A stretch of 64,000 bases of DNA, taken from contig NZ_PVBT01000001.1 in assembly GCF_002980555.1 (NCBI RefSeq), forward strand, positions 372,001 through 436,000. Direction: 5' to 3'. Numbering within the stretch: the first letter of the stretch is position 1; each line of letters begins with the position of its first letter. Below, piece by piece: positions 34,701-43,424 of the stretch. Position numbers and translations under genes: made by a program. The notes beneath the pieces were generated by a model. That model did no database searches and was not told the origin of the DNA. It worked only from the letters and a program-made list of their open reading frames with translations. The stretch is from Phyllobacterium myrsinacearum (lineage in GTDB: Bacteria; Pseudomonadota; Alphaproteobacteria; Rhizobiales; Rhizobiaceae).

Positions 34701-34715
34701 CAGGTCTTGGTCGAC
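34686..34715 (+). terminator. hairpin across the sulfatase stop codon
   Basis: GTCGACCA (34686-34693) and TGGTCGAC (34708-34715) form an 8-bp stem around the stop codon. The palindrome AAAACGCGTTTT follows at 34735-34746, between this gene and the convergent transglycosylase. Together they may terminate both transcripts; strength uncertain. Confidence 0.4.
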
Positions 34716-34744
34716 GGGTGCTGCATCTGGCTTAAAAACGCGTT

Positions 34745-35959
34745 TTAAAGCTTACTGAGTAGTTCCGGGGTTGGCCAGGAATCTGCCGGAAGGCCCAGGC
34801 GGATTTGCTCGTCGCGCACCGCATCGCGGGTCAAGATGCCGAACACGCCGTCGATTTTCGGACCCATGTCGTGGCCGCGCGCGGCGAGCTTGGTCTGCAG
34901 TTCCTTCATCTGTTCCTGCGTGAGGCCCGTTTCGGGCGTGGTCGGCTCAAGCGGACCCGCACCGGCAAGACGTGCCGCGAAATAGGCAGCCGTTGTCGCG
35001 TAGATGATGGATTTGTTCCATTCGACGAAAACGTCGAAATTGGCGTAGGACAGGAATGCCGGTCCCTTGCGGCCCATCGGCAGCAGGAGGGATGCATCGC
35101 CATTGTCGGGACCCAGCGGCCCCTTCATGCCCATCACGCCCCATTCGGACCATTTGGAATGGGGGAGGCGGTTCGTCCGCAGGGCATTTTCCCAAGGCAG
35201 GTCCCGCGTCAGCTTGACTTCCTCCAGCCAGGGCTCGCCCTTGCGCCAGCCGAGATCGCGCAGGACGCGCGCAGCCGTCATGATGGCGTCCGGCGCACTG
35301 TTCTTGAGGTCGACCTTGCCGTCACCGTCGCCATCGACGCCGCGCTCCAGATAATCGGTCGGCAGCATCTGCATCTGGCCGATTTCACCAGCCCATGCGC
35401 CGGTGGTCTTGGAATCGACGACGCCCTTGTCGAACAGCTTGAGCAGGGCGATCAGCTGCGGCCGGAACAGCTCCGGACGGCGGCAATCGAAGGAGAGGGT
35501 AAGCAGCGCGTTCAGCGTGTCGAAATCGCCCTGGACGGCGCCGAAATCGGTTTCCAGTCCCCAGAATGCGGCAATCACCGGACCCGGCACCCCGTATTCG
35601 GATTCTGCCCTGGCAAAGGTGTCGGCATATTTCTTCAGATTGGCTGCGCCCTGCTTGAGGCGGTAATCCGACACCATGCGGGTCGAGAATGTCAGGAATG
35701 TCTGGCTGAATACGCCCTGCGCGCGGTCACGCTGCAGAACCTTGTCATCGAGCGATGCCTTGAGCAGTTCACCAAGGCCCTTGTCGGTCACGCCTGCCGC
35801 TCTTGCTTCGGCGATGAGGCCGTTGAACCAGGGTTCCATCTCGCCGCCGCAGGCTGGCTTCACAGCTGCCGGTTGCTGGTGGTTGATCTGGTCCAGTGCA
35901 TAAGCAGAACTTGTCGCAGAAAGAACTGCGGCGGCAAGAGCAATCGATAGTTTGTTCAT
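34745..35959 (-). CDS. lytic murein transglycosylase (MltB family, SltB) with peptidoglycan-binding domain
   Basis: Periplasmic enzyme of 404 residues. The signal peptide MNKLSIALAAAVLSATSSAYA is followed by the MltB-type catalytic domain. Catalytic Glu lies in VIAAFWGLETDFGAVQGDFDTLNALLTLSFD (~residue 135); GAWAGEIGQMQMLPTDYLERGVDGDGDGKVDL and FLSYANFDVFVEWNKSIIYATTAAYFAARL are family blocks. A C-terminal peptidoglycan-binding domain (residues ~345-400: MKELQTKLAARGHDMGPKIDGVFGILTRDAVRDEQIRLGL) anchors it to the wall. It cleaves MurNAc-GlcNAc bonds to 1,6-anhydroMurNAc ends. Its neighbour upstream is another muramidase, of the GH25 family. Confidence 0.93.
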   Translation of the reverse strand: MNKLSIALAAAVLSATSSAYALDQINHQQPAAVKPACGGEMEPWFNGLIAEARAAGVTDKGLGELLKASLDDKVLQRDRAQGVFSQTFLTFSTRMVSDYRLKQGAANLKKYADTFARAESEYGVPGPVIAAFWGLETDFGAVQGDFDTLNALLTLSFDCRRPELFRPQLIALLKLFDKGVVDSKTTGAWAGEIGQMQMLPTDYLERGVDGDGDGKVDLKNSAPDAIMTAARVLRDLGWRKGEPWLEEVKLTRDLPWENALRTNRLPHSKWSEWGVMGMKGPLGPDNGDASLLLPMGRKGPAFLSYANFDVFVEWNKSIIYATTAAYFAARLAGAGPLEPTTPETGLTQEQMKELQTKLAARGHDMGPKIDGVFGILTRDAVRDEQIRLGLPADSWPTPELLSKL

Positions 35960-36076
35960 CAGGGAAATCTCGTTGGTAACAGGGGGCGCCAGCAGGCGCG
36001 CGAGCTTGTCCTGCTAATGCACGATTATGTCCCCCTCGTGAAGTCACAGAATTGCGAGAAGAGACCCAGTGTGACT

Positions 36077-36904
36077 TTATCGCACCTTGTTGCGCACAAG
36101 CCACTGCTTCCAGGCCGCTTCGTCGCCTGCGAACACGTTGATATCCGCATCGCCGCGAATGCCGGGAATGGCGCCGGTTCCGGTGTACTGCCAGAACGTC
36201 CAGGGATGCGGTCCGTATTTTTCATCGGGATGACCGGCAACCGAGCGCAACCAGAACGGATAGCCGGCCAGTTGCCTCAGGTCGTTGTCGTCGAAGAAGT
36301 CGACTGTGGTGTAGATGATCGGCCGTTTGCCGTAATGGCGCTCGAGAATGTCGATGAACACGCGCATTTCGCTGCGCACCACCGCCGCATTGGGGCGCAG
36401 CTTGCAGGTCGGCGATGCGGCGTTCCATTCCATATCGAGGACGGGCGGCAGGGCACCAGGATCGTTCGGCACGTTGCGGATGAACCATTGCGCCTGTTCC
36501 TTGGCAGTCCGGCAGAAATAATAGAAATGATAGGCACCGCGCGGAATGCCAGCGGCACGTGCGCCCTGCCAGTTGTCGGCGAGACGGTCATCGACCCGGT
36601 CGGCGCCTTCGGTGGCCTTGATGAAGACAAACGAGATGCGGTTGCCGCGCACGGTCGACCAGTCGATGGCGGACTGGTATTTCGAGACGTCCGTCCCGTG
36701 CACGGGATAGTGCCAGGGCGTTCTGCCTTTCCAGTCATGCGGATTGCTGTCGTTGAAGCGGGGGGCGTTGACCTTGCCTGCGGGGGCTGCGATCTGCTGC
36801 AGAGGGGCGGAGGGCCCTCGCTTTTTTGCGTCGGAAAAATCGTAGTCGACCGTTGTGCAACCGGCGAGAAGAAGGGTCAGTAATCCAGCAGCAAGTCGCT
36901 TCAT
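36077..36904 (-). CDS. GH25 family lysozyme-like lipoprotein
   Basis: Protein of 275 residues. The ATG at 36904 opens a lipoprotein signal (MKRLAAGLLTLLLAGC; Cys at residue 16 is the lipid site). The GH25 (Chalaropsis lysozyme) domain covers ~68-270: HGTDVSKYQSAIDW (catalytic-side Asp), SFVFIKATEGADRVDD, GIPRGAYHFYYFCR, PPVLDMEWNAA (the Asp-x-Glu catalytic pair) and WTFWQYTGTGAIPGI. It cleaves beta-1,4 bonds between MurNAc and GlcNAc. Anchoring on the periplasmic face suggests wall remodelling rather than attack on other cells. It faces the lipase-fold gene divergently and lies 117 bases upstream of the MltB-type gene. Confidence 0.9.
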   Translation of the reverse strand: MKRLAAGLLTLLLAGCTTVDYDFSDAKKRGPSAPLQQIAAPAGKVNAPRFNDSNPHDWKGRTPWHYPVHGTDVSKYQSAIDWSTVRGNRISFVFIKATEGADRVDDRLADNWQGARAAGIPRGAYHFYYFCRTAKEQAQWFIRNVPNDPGALPPVLDMEWNAASPTCKLRPNAAVVRSEMRVFIDILERHYGKRPIIYTTVDFFDDNDLRQLAGYPFWLRSVAGHPDEKYGPHPWTFWQYTGTGAIPGIRGDADINVFAGDEAAWKQWLVRNKVR

Positions 36905-37150
36905 CAATGGCGGTCCGTACTCGAATCGTGGAGGGGCATTTCCTATGTTTCCACTCATGCGGCATTATGCTTAACAGATCATGACCGGCGGAGATTATGG
37001 TTGATGGCAGTATGCCTTTCCTTTGTCATGATTTTTCAATGTGATATCTGTATGAGAGTTGCGGGGTATGATGGGTCACATCTTCGTGTTTGATATAACA
37101 GGCGGCAAACGTTCTGGCAGCACGGCCATGTGACCGGTCCGGGGAAGCGT

Positions 37151-38173
37151 ATGATCAGGAAAATCGGCTGGGCTGTACTTGTGATCTGCGTCATTGGCCT
37201 TGCCAATGCGACAGTGGCTGCATGGGTGACGATCGACCGCCCGGAGCTGGGCATCGGCAACAGCCATGCGGAGCACTGCGTTCGTCCCACCGTGCCGAGC
37301 TTCTGGCGCAATTATCGCGGTTATCCCGGCTACAACAATGAACTGATTGCGGATTATTTCGGCGTCTACGCCGCCTATGCGTCGAATGTGTACAAGCCGA
37401 TTGCACGGCATCATTTTGATCTGAAGACCGAATATTTCGGCTGGGAGCCGTTTGGCGAACCCATCGCCAGGGCTGGCGGGTTTTATGCGGAAGTCTATCG
37501 GCGCCGCAGTTCGGACCGCATGTCGTTCATGATCGTGTTCCGCGGCGCCAATGGCCTGGCGAGCATTCCGGGGTTTGTCAGCGAGCTCAGCTATTTCACC
37601 CAGATCCTCAACCCATGGGATCAGTACCGCACGGCGCGCCAGGAGTTTGCCAAGATCAGGGCGGACGCGCAGAAGAACTCGGACGGCCTGCCCATCGATT
37701 ACATCACTGTCGGGCATGAACTGGGCGGCGGCCTTGCCCGGCACATGGCTGCGGCGTTTCCATGCACGGCGGCAATTGTCTTCAATTCCACGTTCGTGTC
37801 GAACAATTTCCGGCTGACCGAGCCCTATGACGGGCAGGTTGTCGATCTCTTTGCCGATAACGACCTGATGTCGCGGCTTGCCATCCTGTCAAACCCGCGC
37901 GCGTTCTTCCGCATTTCCCGCACACACCAGTGGTATCGCGTGCACAACACCGGTGCCATGGATGGCCGGCGTGGCATGTTCAAGACGGCAACGGCGATGG
38001 CGCGTATCCCGGTCATGTGCCTGCTGCGCAAGGATTGCGAGCTGCAGCAATCGGAAAGCGGCGACGAACTGGACGCCAATCCGCTCGGCGAGCGCACGAT
38101 TGCCAATATCACCAAGCTCTATTGCCTTGCAGCACCAAGCTCGGTTGTCGCCAAGGGCGATCTCTGCAAATAG
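37151..38173 (+). CDS. lipase class 3-like protein lacking the serine nucleophile
   Basis: Protein of 340 residues. One N-terminal membrane segment (residues ~5-26) is followed by a periplasmic alpha/beta-hydrolase-like part. MSFMIVFRGANGLASIPGFVSEL (~124-146) matches the oxyanion strand of class 3 lipases, and IDYITVGHELGGGLARHMAAAF (~182-203) matches their nucleophile elbow. However, the canonical GHSLGG Ser is Glu190 here (GHELGG). Classical lipase action is therefore unlikely; it may be a binding or structural protein, or the fold assignment may be wrong. Cysteines at 43, in AAFPCTA and in MCLLRKDC suggest disulfides. The ATG at 37151 with GGGGAAG upstream is preferred over GTG at 37130. 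Confidence 0.6.
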   Translation: MIRKIGWAVLVICVIGLANATVAAWVTIDRPELGIGNSHAEHCVRPTVPSFWRNYRGYPGYNNELIADYFGVYAAYASNVYKPIARHHFDLKTEYFGWEPFGEPIARAGGFYAEVYRRRSSDRMSFMIVFRGANGLASIPGFVSELSYFTQILNPWDQYRTARQEFAKIRADAQKNSDGLPIDYITVGHELGGGLARHMAAAFPCTAAIVFNSTFVSNNFRLTEPYDGQVVDLFADNDLMSRLAILSNPRAFFRISRTHQWYRVHNTGAMDGRRGMFKTATAMARIPVMCLLRKDCELQQSESGDELDANPLGERTIANITKLYCLAAPSSVVAKGDLCK

Positions 38174-38186
38174 GCGCGGGAACGTC

Positions 38187-38843
38187 TCAGCCCGGGCGGC
38201 TGATGATCGAAATCCAGGCAAAGCCGCGGTAGAGCCTTTGCGCTTCGGCGTGCGCGCCCGTTGCCGCGGCAATATCCTGCGCCACCGCGAACAGGTTGTT
38301 GCGCGGGGTGACGTGATACCATTCGAGCCATTTGTAGAGCGCGGCTTTTGCAGCGCCAGGCAAGTCCTTCAGATCGCCGAAATCGACGATATGCAACTGG
38401 CCGCCGGGAGCCAGATGGTTGACCGCCTCGCGCATGACGCTTTCCCATTGCGGGATCATCGACACCGCGTAGGAGATGAAAATCCGGTCAAACCGGGCGC
38501 GGCCGAACAGGGCAGATGGGTCGAATTTTGCCGCATCGGCATAGGCAAGTTCGGTGCGCTCGCCCAGACCGGCAGCTGTCACCTTCTTGCGGGCTGTCGT
38601 CAGCATTTCGTTGGAAATGTCGATGCCGTAGAGCTTCGTCGTCGGGTATGCCGCTCCGGCCATGACCAGATTGCGGCCGGTACCGCAACCGATCTCCAGG
38701 ATGCTGCCATTGGCCGGCGGCATGAGGCCCGCGATCATCGGATCGCGCCCGAGCAGGTAATATTTGCGCGTGGCATCGTAGAAATGGCGCTGGTGCCGGT
38801 AGACACGATCCATCAGCGGCCCATGGTCGATCTTGGCAAACAT
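38187..38843 (-). CDS. btaB: BtaB: SAM-dependent N-methyltransferase of DGTS betaine-lipid synthesis
   Basis: Class I methyltransferase of 218 residues. SILEIGCGTGRNLVMAGAAYPTTKLYGIDISNEML (~residue 42-76) is the SAM site, and LAPGGQLHIVDFGDLKDLPGAAKAALYKWLEWYHVTPRNNL near residue 150-190 matches BtaB. BtaB methylates diacylglyceryl-homoserine three times to give DGTS, a phosphorus-free membrane lipid. The start ATG at 38843 has AAGGA upstream and lies 6 bases after the btaA stop; a TTG at 38852 would overlap btaA instead. Co-transcribed with btaA, so also phosphate-regulated by inference. Confidence 0.9.
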   Translation of the reverse strand: MFAKIDHGPLMDRVYRHQRHFYDATRKYYLLGRDPMIAGLMPPANGSILEIGCGTGRNLVMAGAAYPTTKLYGIDISNEMLTTARKKVTAAGLGERTELAYADAAKFDPSALFGRARFDRIFISYAVSMIPQWESVMREAVNHLAPGGQLHIVDFGDLKDLPGAAKAALYKWLEWYHVTPRNNLFAVAQDIAAATGAHAEAQRLYRGFAWISIISRPG

Positions 38844-38848
38844 CGGTA

Positions 38849-40102
38849 TCAATCCTTGAGCAGGTAGAGATGGAAGCCGCCATAGATGGACGACCGGTCG
38901 CGGGCATGCAGGTCGAGAGACTGTTCCTCCCGGTAATCCCAGCGCTCCAGCAGGGCGTCGTCGATACGGCCCGGCAGGATGGTGGGTTCAGCCGCCGTGC
39001 GGAAAATGACACGCGCGCCGGGCGCGGCGGTGCGGGTGATCTCGTGCCAGAGTTCATTCAACTGCTTGTCGTTCATCCAGTCCTGCGCATCGAGGAGGAT
39101 GAAGCGGTCGACGGAACCAGCGGGTTTTGCTGCGAGAAACTCCGTCAACGATGCATTGACGACGCTCATGCGTTCGGCGCGGTCGCGCACGTTCTCGAAA
39201 TTGTTGCGCGAGAGATAGGGCGGCAGCGGGCCGGTTTCGGCGTTGTCGCTGTAACCGCGCCCAAAAGCCTGCCAGGCGAAATAGTTTTCGGAGAGGGGGA
39301 AGCCGCAGGCGAGTTTTTCCAGGCGGCGGCGCAGCACCAGTGCCATGTTGCCGTCGCCCGCTGTCGCCAGTGCATCATATTGCTGTGGCGGGATACCGAG
39401 GCCAAACAGCGAGGATTTGCGCTTCGTTGCCCAGCGCACCATGCGCTTGTCGAAAAGCGGAGCAAGGGCGCGATCGAAATAGGCGCGCTGCTCTTCGATT
39501 GTCGCGGCCTTGAGAATGTCGCGCGGATCGATGCCATAGAGCCTGGCGACACGGTGGCCCATGCCGATGAACAGGCCAAGCAGGCCATGCCGGTAAAGGT
39601 CGCGCGAAAAGATGGTGATGCGGCGGCGTCCGGACAGCATCCGCTTTTCCCAATAGGCGCGGCTGGTGGCATCGAGATGCGGCTGGATGAAGCGTTCATA
39701 GGCGGCAAGGTTCGCCTTGTCGTCCGCCGTTCCATAGAAACGGTAGAAGGCATCGTAATTGGGCAGGCGGGTAACGGCGGCGAGCTTCAGGCGGTTGAAG
39801 GCCACGTGGGCCGTATTGAGATCGACCGCCTCGACGCTGGCGGGATCGGCCGTGAGGTACGACATGGCGTTGCAGCCGCCTGATGCAATGGTGACAATCC
39901 GGTGGCCGGAATGGATCTGCAGCGCCTCCATGTCGACCTCGGGGTCTTCCCATATCTGCGGATAGACGAGGCCCTTGAAGACGTGGGCAAACAGCCGTTC
40001 GGAAAGTCCGGCTTTTGACAGAAGCCTGTTCTGGCGTACGGCGTTTTGAACTTTTTCGTGCCGCGGCGCGGTGGCGCTGTCGGGCTGTTTCGCAAACGGC
40101 AT
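38849..40102 (-). CDS. btaA: BtaA: SAM:diacylglycerol 3-amino-3-carboxypropyltransferase (DUF3419)
   Basis: Protein of 417 residues (DUF3419 family) transferring the 3-amino-3-carboxypropyl group of SAM to diacylglycerol, the first step of DGTS synthesis. Diagnostic stretches: LVYPQIWEDPEVDMEALQI, IVTIASGGCNAMSYLTADPASVEAVDLNTAHVAFNRLKLAA (SAM site, ~70-110), AYERFIQPHLDATSRAYWE, and VDRFILLDAQDWMNDKQLNELW followed by PGARVIFRTAAEPTILPGR. BtaAB replaces phospholipids under phosphate starvation in Rhodobacter and rhizobia. ATG at 40102 with GGGGA about 10 bases upstream; a PHO-box-like element lies 50 bases upstream. Confidence 0.93.
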   Translation of the reverse strand: MPFAKQPDSATAPRHEKVQNAVRQNRLLSKAGLSERLFAHVFKGLVYPQIWEDPEVDMEALQIHSGHRIVTIASGGCNAMSYLTADPASVEAVDLNTAHVAFNRLKLAAVTRLPNYDAFYRFYGTADDKANLAAYERFIQPHLDATSRAYWEKRMLSGRRRITIFSRDLYRHGLLGLFIGMGHRVARLYGIDPRDILKAATIEEQRAYFDRALAPLFDKRMVRWATKRKSSLFGLGIPPQQYDALATAGDGNMALVLRRRLEKLACGFPLSENYFAWQAFGRGYSDNAETGPLPPYLSRNNFENVRDRAERMSVVNASLTEFLAAKPAGSVDRFILLDAQDWMNDKQLNELWHEITRTAAPGARVIFRTAAEPTILPGRIDDALLERWDYREEQSLDLHARDRSSIYGGFHLYLLKD

Positions 40103-40151
40103 CGGATCGAATCCCCTTTGTTGGAAATTCCTCTCCGCCTAACATTTCGAT

Positions 40152-40169
40152 GTAACAAAGCCGTGACGG
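40152..40169 (-). promoter_or_regulatory. PHO-box-like element upstream of btaA
   Basis: On the minus strand CCGTCAC and TTGTTAC are spaced 11 bases start-to-start (4-base spacer GGCT), matching CTGTCAT-N4-CTGTCAT at 5 of 7 and 4 of 7 positions. It lies 50 bases before the btaA ATG. Weaker than the ugpB box, but placed where PhoB control of betaine-lipid synthesis is expected. Confidence 0.5.
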
Positions 40170-40249
40170 TTTTGAATCAAGTCCTTGCCGGACTGATTCA
40201 GGTTACGCGGCTAAGCCTCTGCGGCTCCAGAAAAAAACACGGTGCGCGC

Positions 40250-41287
40250 TTATTTTTCCAGTTCGGTTCGCACCACGACCGACATGCCGGGCGCGAGATA
40301 TTGTGCCAGCTCCTGACCGGGATCGACAGAGATGCGCACGGAAATGCGCTGAGCAACCTTGGTGAAATTACCGGTTGCATTGTCGGGCTTGAGCACGCTG
40401 AATTCCGAGCCGGCGGCCGGCGCAAAGCGCTCGACATGGCCGTTCAGGCGCTTGCGGTTCAGCGCGTCCACCGTGAACGTCACGTGCTGGCCGATCCTGA
40501 TATCGCTGAGCTGGGTTTCCTTGAAGTTGGCGATGATCCAGACATCAGGCGGCACGACGGCCATCAGCTGCGTTCCGGCGGTTACGTACTGCCCGAGTTT
40601 CGCGCCCACTTCGCCCACCGTACCGTCGCGCGGGGCAAGGACCTTTGTGTTGGTCATGTCGATTTCGGCGAGATTGACGGCAGCCACAGCGCCGGCGACA
40701 GCAGCTTCGAGCGAGCCGCGGCTCACCTTGATGGTCTCCAGGTCCTGCCTGGAAACTTCCAGCGCCGCCTGCGCCTGGGTTACCGCCGACTGCGCCTGTT
40801 CAAGCGCGGTTTCGGCCTGATCGGAATCGCTCTTGGTCATGACACCCTTGATGGTGAGCGGTTCAATGCGGGCCCAGTTGGCCTGCGTGCGCCGCAGGCC
40901 CGAATTGGCACTGTCGAGCTGTGCCTGGCTCGAACCGATACGCGCTTCCGCCGCCCGTTCCTGCTGGGTCGAGTTGTTGAGAGCCGCCTGCTGGCTCGCC
41001 AGCGTTGCCTTCGCCTGTTCGAGCTTCTGCGCATAGATCCGGTCATCGATCCGCACCAGCAGCTGCCCTTCCTTGACCTGCTGGTAGTCCTGCACCGGGA
41101 CTTCGACCACGTATCCGCTGAGCTGCGGGCTGATGAGTGTCACATAGCCTTTGACATAGGCGTTCTCGGTGATCTCGACATTGCTGTTGAACGGCGGCAG
41201 CCGCCACGCATAGAGAACCAGCACAAGGCCGAGAAGGCCGAGAAGAATGGCGATGAGGGTGGCGGTGTTGCGGAGCAATGTGGACAT
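40250..41287 (-). CDS. EmrA/HlyD-type membrane fusion protein
   Basis: Periplasmic adaptor of 345 residues. One N-terminal membrane anchor (ATLIAILLGLLGLVLVLYAW, ~8-27). A lipoyl half-motif is seen in YVTLISPQLSGYVVEVPVQDYQQVKEGQLLVRIDDRIYA, and the barrel-sandwich partner in KVLAPRDGTVGEVGAKLGQYVTAGTQLMAVVP. Between them (~80-200) is an alpha-helical coiled-coil hairpin rich in Ala and Gln. It links the DHA2 exporter upstream to an outer-membrane channel encoded elsewhere. It starts 4 bases after the emrB-like gene in a marR-emrB-emrA operon. Confidence 0.9.
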   Translation of the reverse strand: MSTLLRNTATLIAILLGLLGLVLVLYAWRLPPFNSNVEITENAYVKGYVTLISPQLSGYVVEVPVQDYQQVKEGQLLVRIDDRIYAQKLEQAKATLASQQAALNNSTQQERAAEARIGSSQAQLDSANSGLRRTQANWARIEPLTIKGVMTKSDSDQAETALEQAQSAVTQAQAALEVSRQDLETIKVSRGSLEAAVAGAVAAVNLAEIDMTNTKVLAPRDGTVGEVGAKLGQYVTAGTQLMAVVPPDVWIIANFKETQLSDIRIGQHVTFTVDALNRKRLNGHVERFAPAAGSEFSVLKPDNATGNFTKVAQRISVRISVDPGQELAQYLAPGMSVVVRTELEK

Positions 41288-41291
41288 GATC

Positions 41292-42968
41292 TTATGAACT
41301 TGGTTGGGCCAATCCGCCGGTCACGCGCGGAGCCATGAATTTTCCGGCGGCATAGCGAAAGCCGAGATGGGTGAGAAGGGCGACGAGAGCAAAGAACGAG
41401 ATCGCCGCAATCAGGAAGAATGCGTCGTTATAGGCAAGGATATTGGCTTCGCGCGTGGTCTGCTGCGACAGGAGCGCGATCCCTTCGGCGTTGAGCAATG
41501 CCTTGTCGGTGATGACACGGCCATAGCCGCTGGCCAGTTGCGCCACACGCTGGGCGACGAGCGGGTCGGACAGGACGATGTGTTCCGCCAGTACGTTGGA
41601 ATGGAATTTCTCGCGGATGGTGATGAAACTGCCGAAGACGGCGGTGCCGAGCAGACCGCCGAGGCTTTGTGTTGCCAGAAACACGACGAAGAAATTGACG
41701 ATATAGACCGGACCGCGTTTCAGGGCGGATGTCAGGCCGGCCGACATGGCGGGCGGCAGGAAGATCACAGTTGCCGCGGCGATCAGTGCCTGGCTGACAT
41801 ACATGTTCTCCGGGCGGGTCAGGTTCGTTGCCTGGCTGTCCATATAGGAACCGACGATCAGGAAGATCAGGGCGACCACATGGATGGCTGGCGCGCGTTC
41901 CGGCTTCATCACCGCGGCGCAGCAGAGGCCCGCGACGACCATCGATACCATCATCACCACATAGAGCGCGGCGATCTGTTCGTTGAGCAGACCGAGATTC
42001 TGGAAGAAGTTGGTGGCAACGGTGGCCTGCTCGGAAACGATCAGCCGAAACAACAGGATGGTCCCTGCCAGATGCAGTATCTCCCTGCTGACGATCCAGC
42101 GAATATCTAGCAGCGGCTTTGTCCGGTTGAGGTCGATGACTACCGCCGTGGTGACCGTGATGACGGCAATGGCGAGAAGAATGCCGAGCCAGGGTACCTC
42201 GGTCCACCAATAGAGGCGCCCCATGACGAGAACGACAGCGGTACAGCCAAAGCCGATCGCGATCAGCAGATAGCTCAGAATATCAAGTTTTTCGATGACC
42301 TTGGCGCGCGGTGGCGGTGTCAGCGGCAAGAGATAGATGATCGCAAGGGCAATGAAGGCCAGCGAAACCTCAAACATGTAGAGGCCGCGCCATTGGCCAA
42401 ACTCGAGCAATGATGGCGACAGAAACCGCGCAAGCGGCGATGCCATAGATATATTGGTCAGCACGAGACAAACCGCGACGGTCAATTTGCGCGCGGGCGG
42501 AAATGCTTCGAGCATATAAAGAAAAGCAAGGGTCGACATGGGCGAGGCCGCGATGCCGCTGAAAAAGCGGATGACGATGGCCGATTGCAGGTCCGTGACG
42601 AAAAGATGCATGAGCGAGATGAGGACAAATCCGGCGATGCTGAGCTCGGCAAAGTTTCGCAGGCCATACTGGCTGCGGATTTTGACCAGGGCAACGGACA
42701 GGCTGACATTGGGTGCCATATAGGCGGCAATCAGCCACGTCGTTTCGGTGTTGGTCGCGCCGAGATACCCCTGAATCTGCGCCACATTGGTGGCGATGAG
42801 GTTCATCCCCAAGCCTTGCGTCAGGGAGAGCAGCGTCGAGGCCGCGATATAAATGCCTGACCAGTATGGGCTCATGGCCGGCGGCGGGGCCGGCAGCACC
42901 TCACCCTCCGGTGGTTCCGGCTGCAGTTTCAGCGGGTCATACCCGACAAATTCTGCCTCGGGGATCAT
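41292..42968 (-). CDS. DHA2-family MFS multidrug exporter (EmrB-like)
   Basis: Inner-membrane drug/proton antiporter of 558 residues with 14 predicted helices, the DHA2 count. AQIQGYLGATNTETTWLIAAYMAPNVSLSVALVKI (helices 1-2 with motif D1-like sequence) and FFSGIAASPMSTLAFLYMLEAFPPARKL (motif B region) are visible. The N-terminal ~30 residues (PLKLQPEPPEGEVLPAPPPAM) are a Pro-rich cytoplasmic extension. Its ATG overlaps the marR stop by 4 bases and the adaptor gene follows directly. It is likely to expel hydrophobic toxicants such as phenolics, bile-like compounds or antibiotics; ligand unknown. Confidence 0.88.
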   Translation of the reverse strand: MIPEAEFVGYDPLKLQPEPPEGEVLPAPPPAMSPYWSGIYIAASTLLSLTQGLGMNLIATNVAQIQGYLGATNTETTWLIAAYMAPNVSLSVALVKIRSQYGLRNFAELSIAGFVLISLMHLFVTDLQSAIVIRFFSGIAASPMSTLAFLYMLEAFPPARKLTVAVCLVLTNISMASPLARFLSPSLLEFGQWRGLYMFEVSLAFIALAIIYLLPLTPPPRAKVIEKLDILSYLLIAIGFGCTAVVLVMGRLYWWTEVPWLGILLAIAVITVTTAVVIDLNRTKPLLDIRWIVSREILHLAGTILLFRLIVSEQATVATNFFQNLGLLNEQIAALYVVMMVSMVVAGLCCAAVMKPERAPAIHVVALIFLIVGSYMDSQATNLTRPENMYVSQALIAAATVIFLPPAMSAGLTSALKRGPVYIVNFFVVFLATQSLGGLLGTAVFGSFITIREKFHSNVLAEHIVLSDPLVAQRVAQLASGYGRVITDKALLNAEGIALLSQQTTREANILAYNDAFFLIAAISFFALVALLTHLGFRYAAGKFMAPRVTGGLAQPSS

Positions 42969-43417
42969 CCGGCCGGATCCTTGTCCATATCGCCAATGTT
43001 GCGGTTGATGGCACGCATCACCTCAAGCCCGGCGACAAGTGCCTTCTCGTCGACGCCTTTCAGAAATTCGGCCCGCAATTCCTGCGCCAGCTGATTGACC
43101 TCGCTGGCCAGTTCCGCGCCCAGAGGCGTCATGACGATCTGCTTGGCCCGGCGGTCGCCGTCCACGGAGCGCCGTTCGATAAAGCCCTGCTTTTCCAGCC
43201 CGTCGAGCAGCCGCACCATGGTGGGCGTTTCGATCTCCAGCTCTTCGGCCAGGTCCTTCTGGCTGAGGATTTCCATGCGGTCGAGCAGCATCATGGTCCG
43301 GGCGCGGGCAAAGGTCAGCCCGCGCTGCTTGACCCGTGCATCGAACAATGTGCGGATCTTGCGGCTGACTTTCGAAAGCTCGTCAATATAGGTGTCGCGG
43401 GGCGTCATCGGGTTCAT
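42965..43417 (-). CDS. MarR-family transcriptional regulator
   Basis: Winged-helix regulator of 150 residues. LSKVSRKIRTLFDARVKQRGLTFARARTMMLLDRMEILSQKDLAEELEIETPTMVRLLDGLEKQGFIERRSVDGDRRAKQIVMTPLG is a full MarR domain (~10-105), with C-terminal dimer helices. It is the first gene of the emrB-emrA operon and probably represses it until an inducing toxicant binds. ATG at 43417 is chosen (MNPMTPRDTYIDEL); no strong ribosome-binding site is seen, and 43408 is an alternative. An inverted repeat that would suit MarR overlaps the presumed 5' end of the transcript. Confidence 0.85.
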   Translation of the reverse strand: MNPMTPRDTYIDELSKVSRKIRTLFDARVKQRGLTFARARTMMLLDRMEILSQKDLAEELEIETPTMVRLLDGLEKQGFIERRSVDGDRRAKQIVMTPLGAELASEVNQLAQELRAEFLKGVDEKALVAGLEVMRAINRNIGDMDKDPAG

Positions 43418-43424
43418 ATCATAG

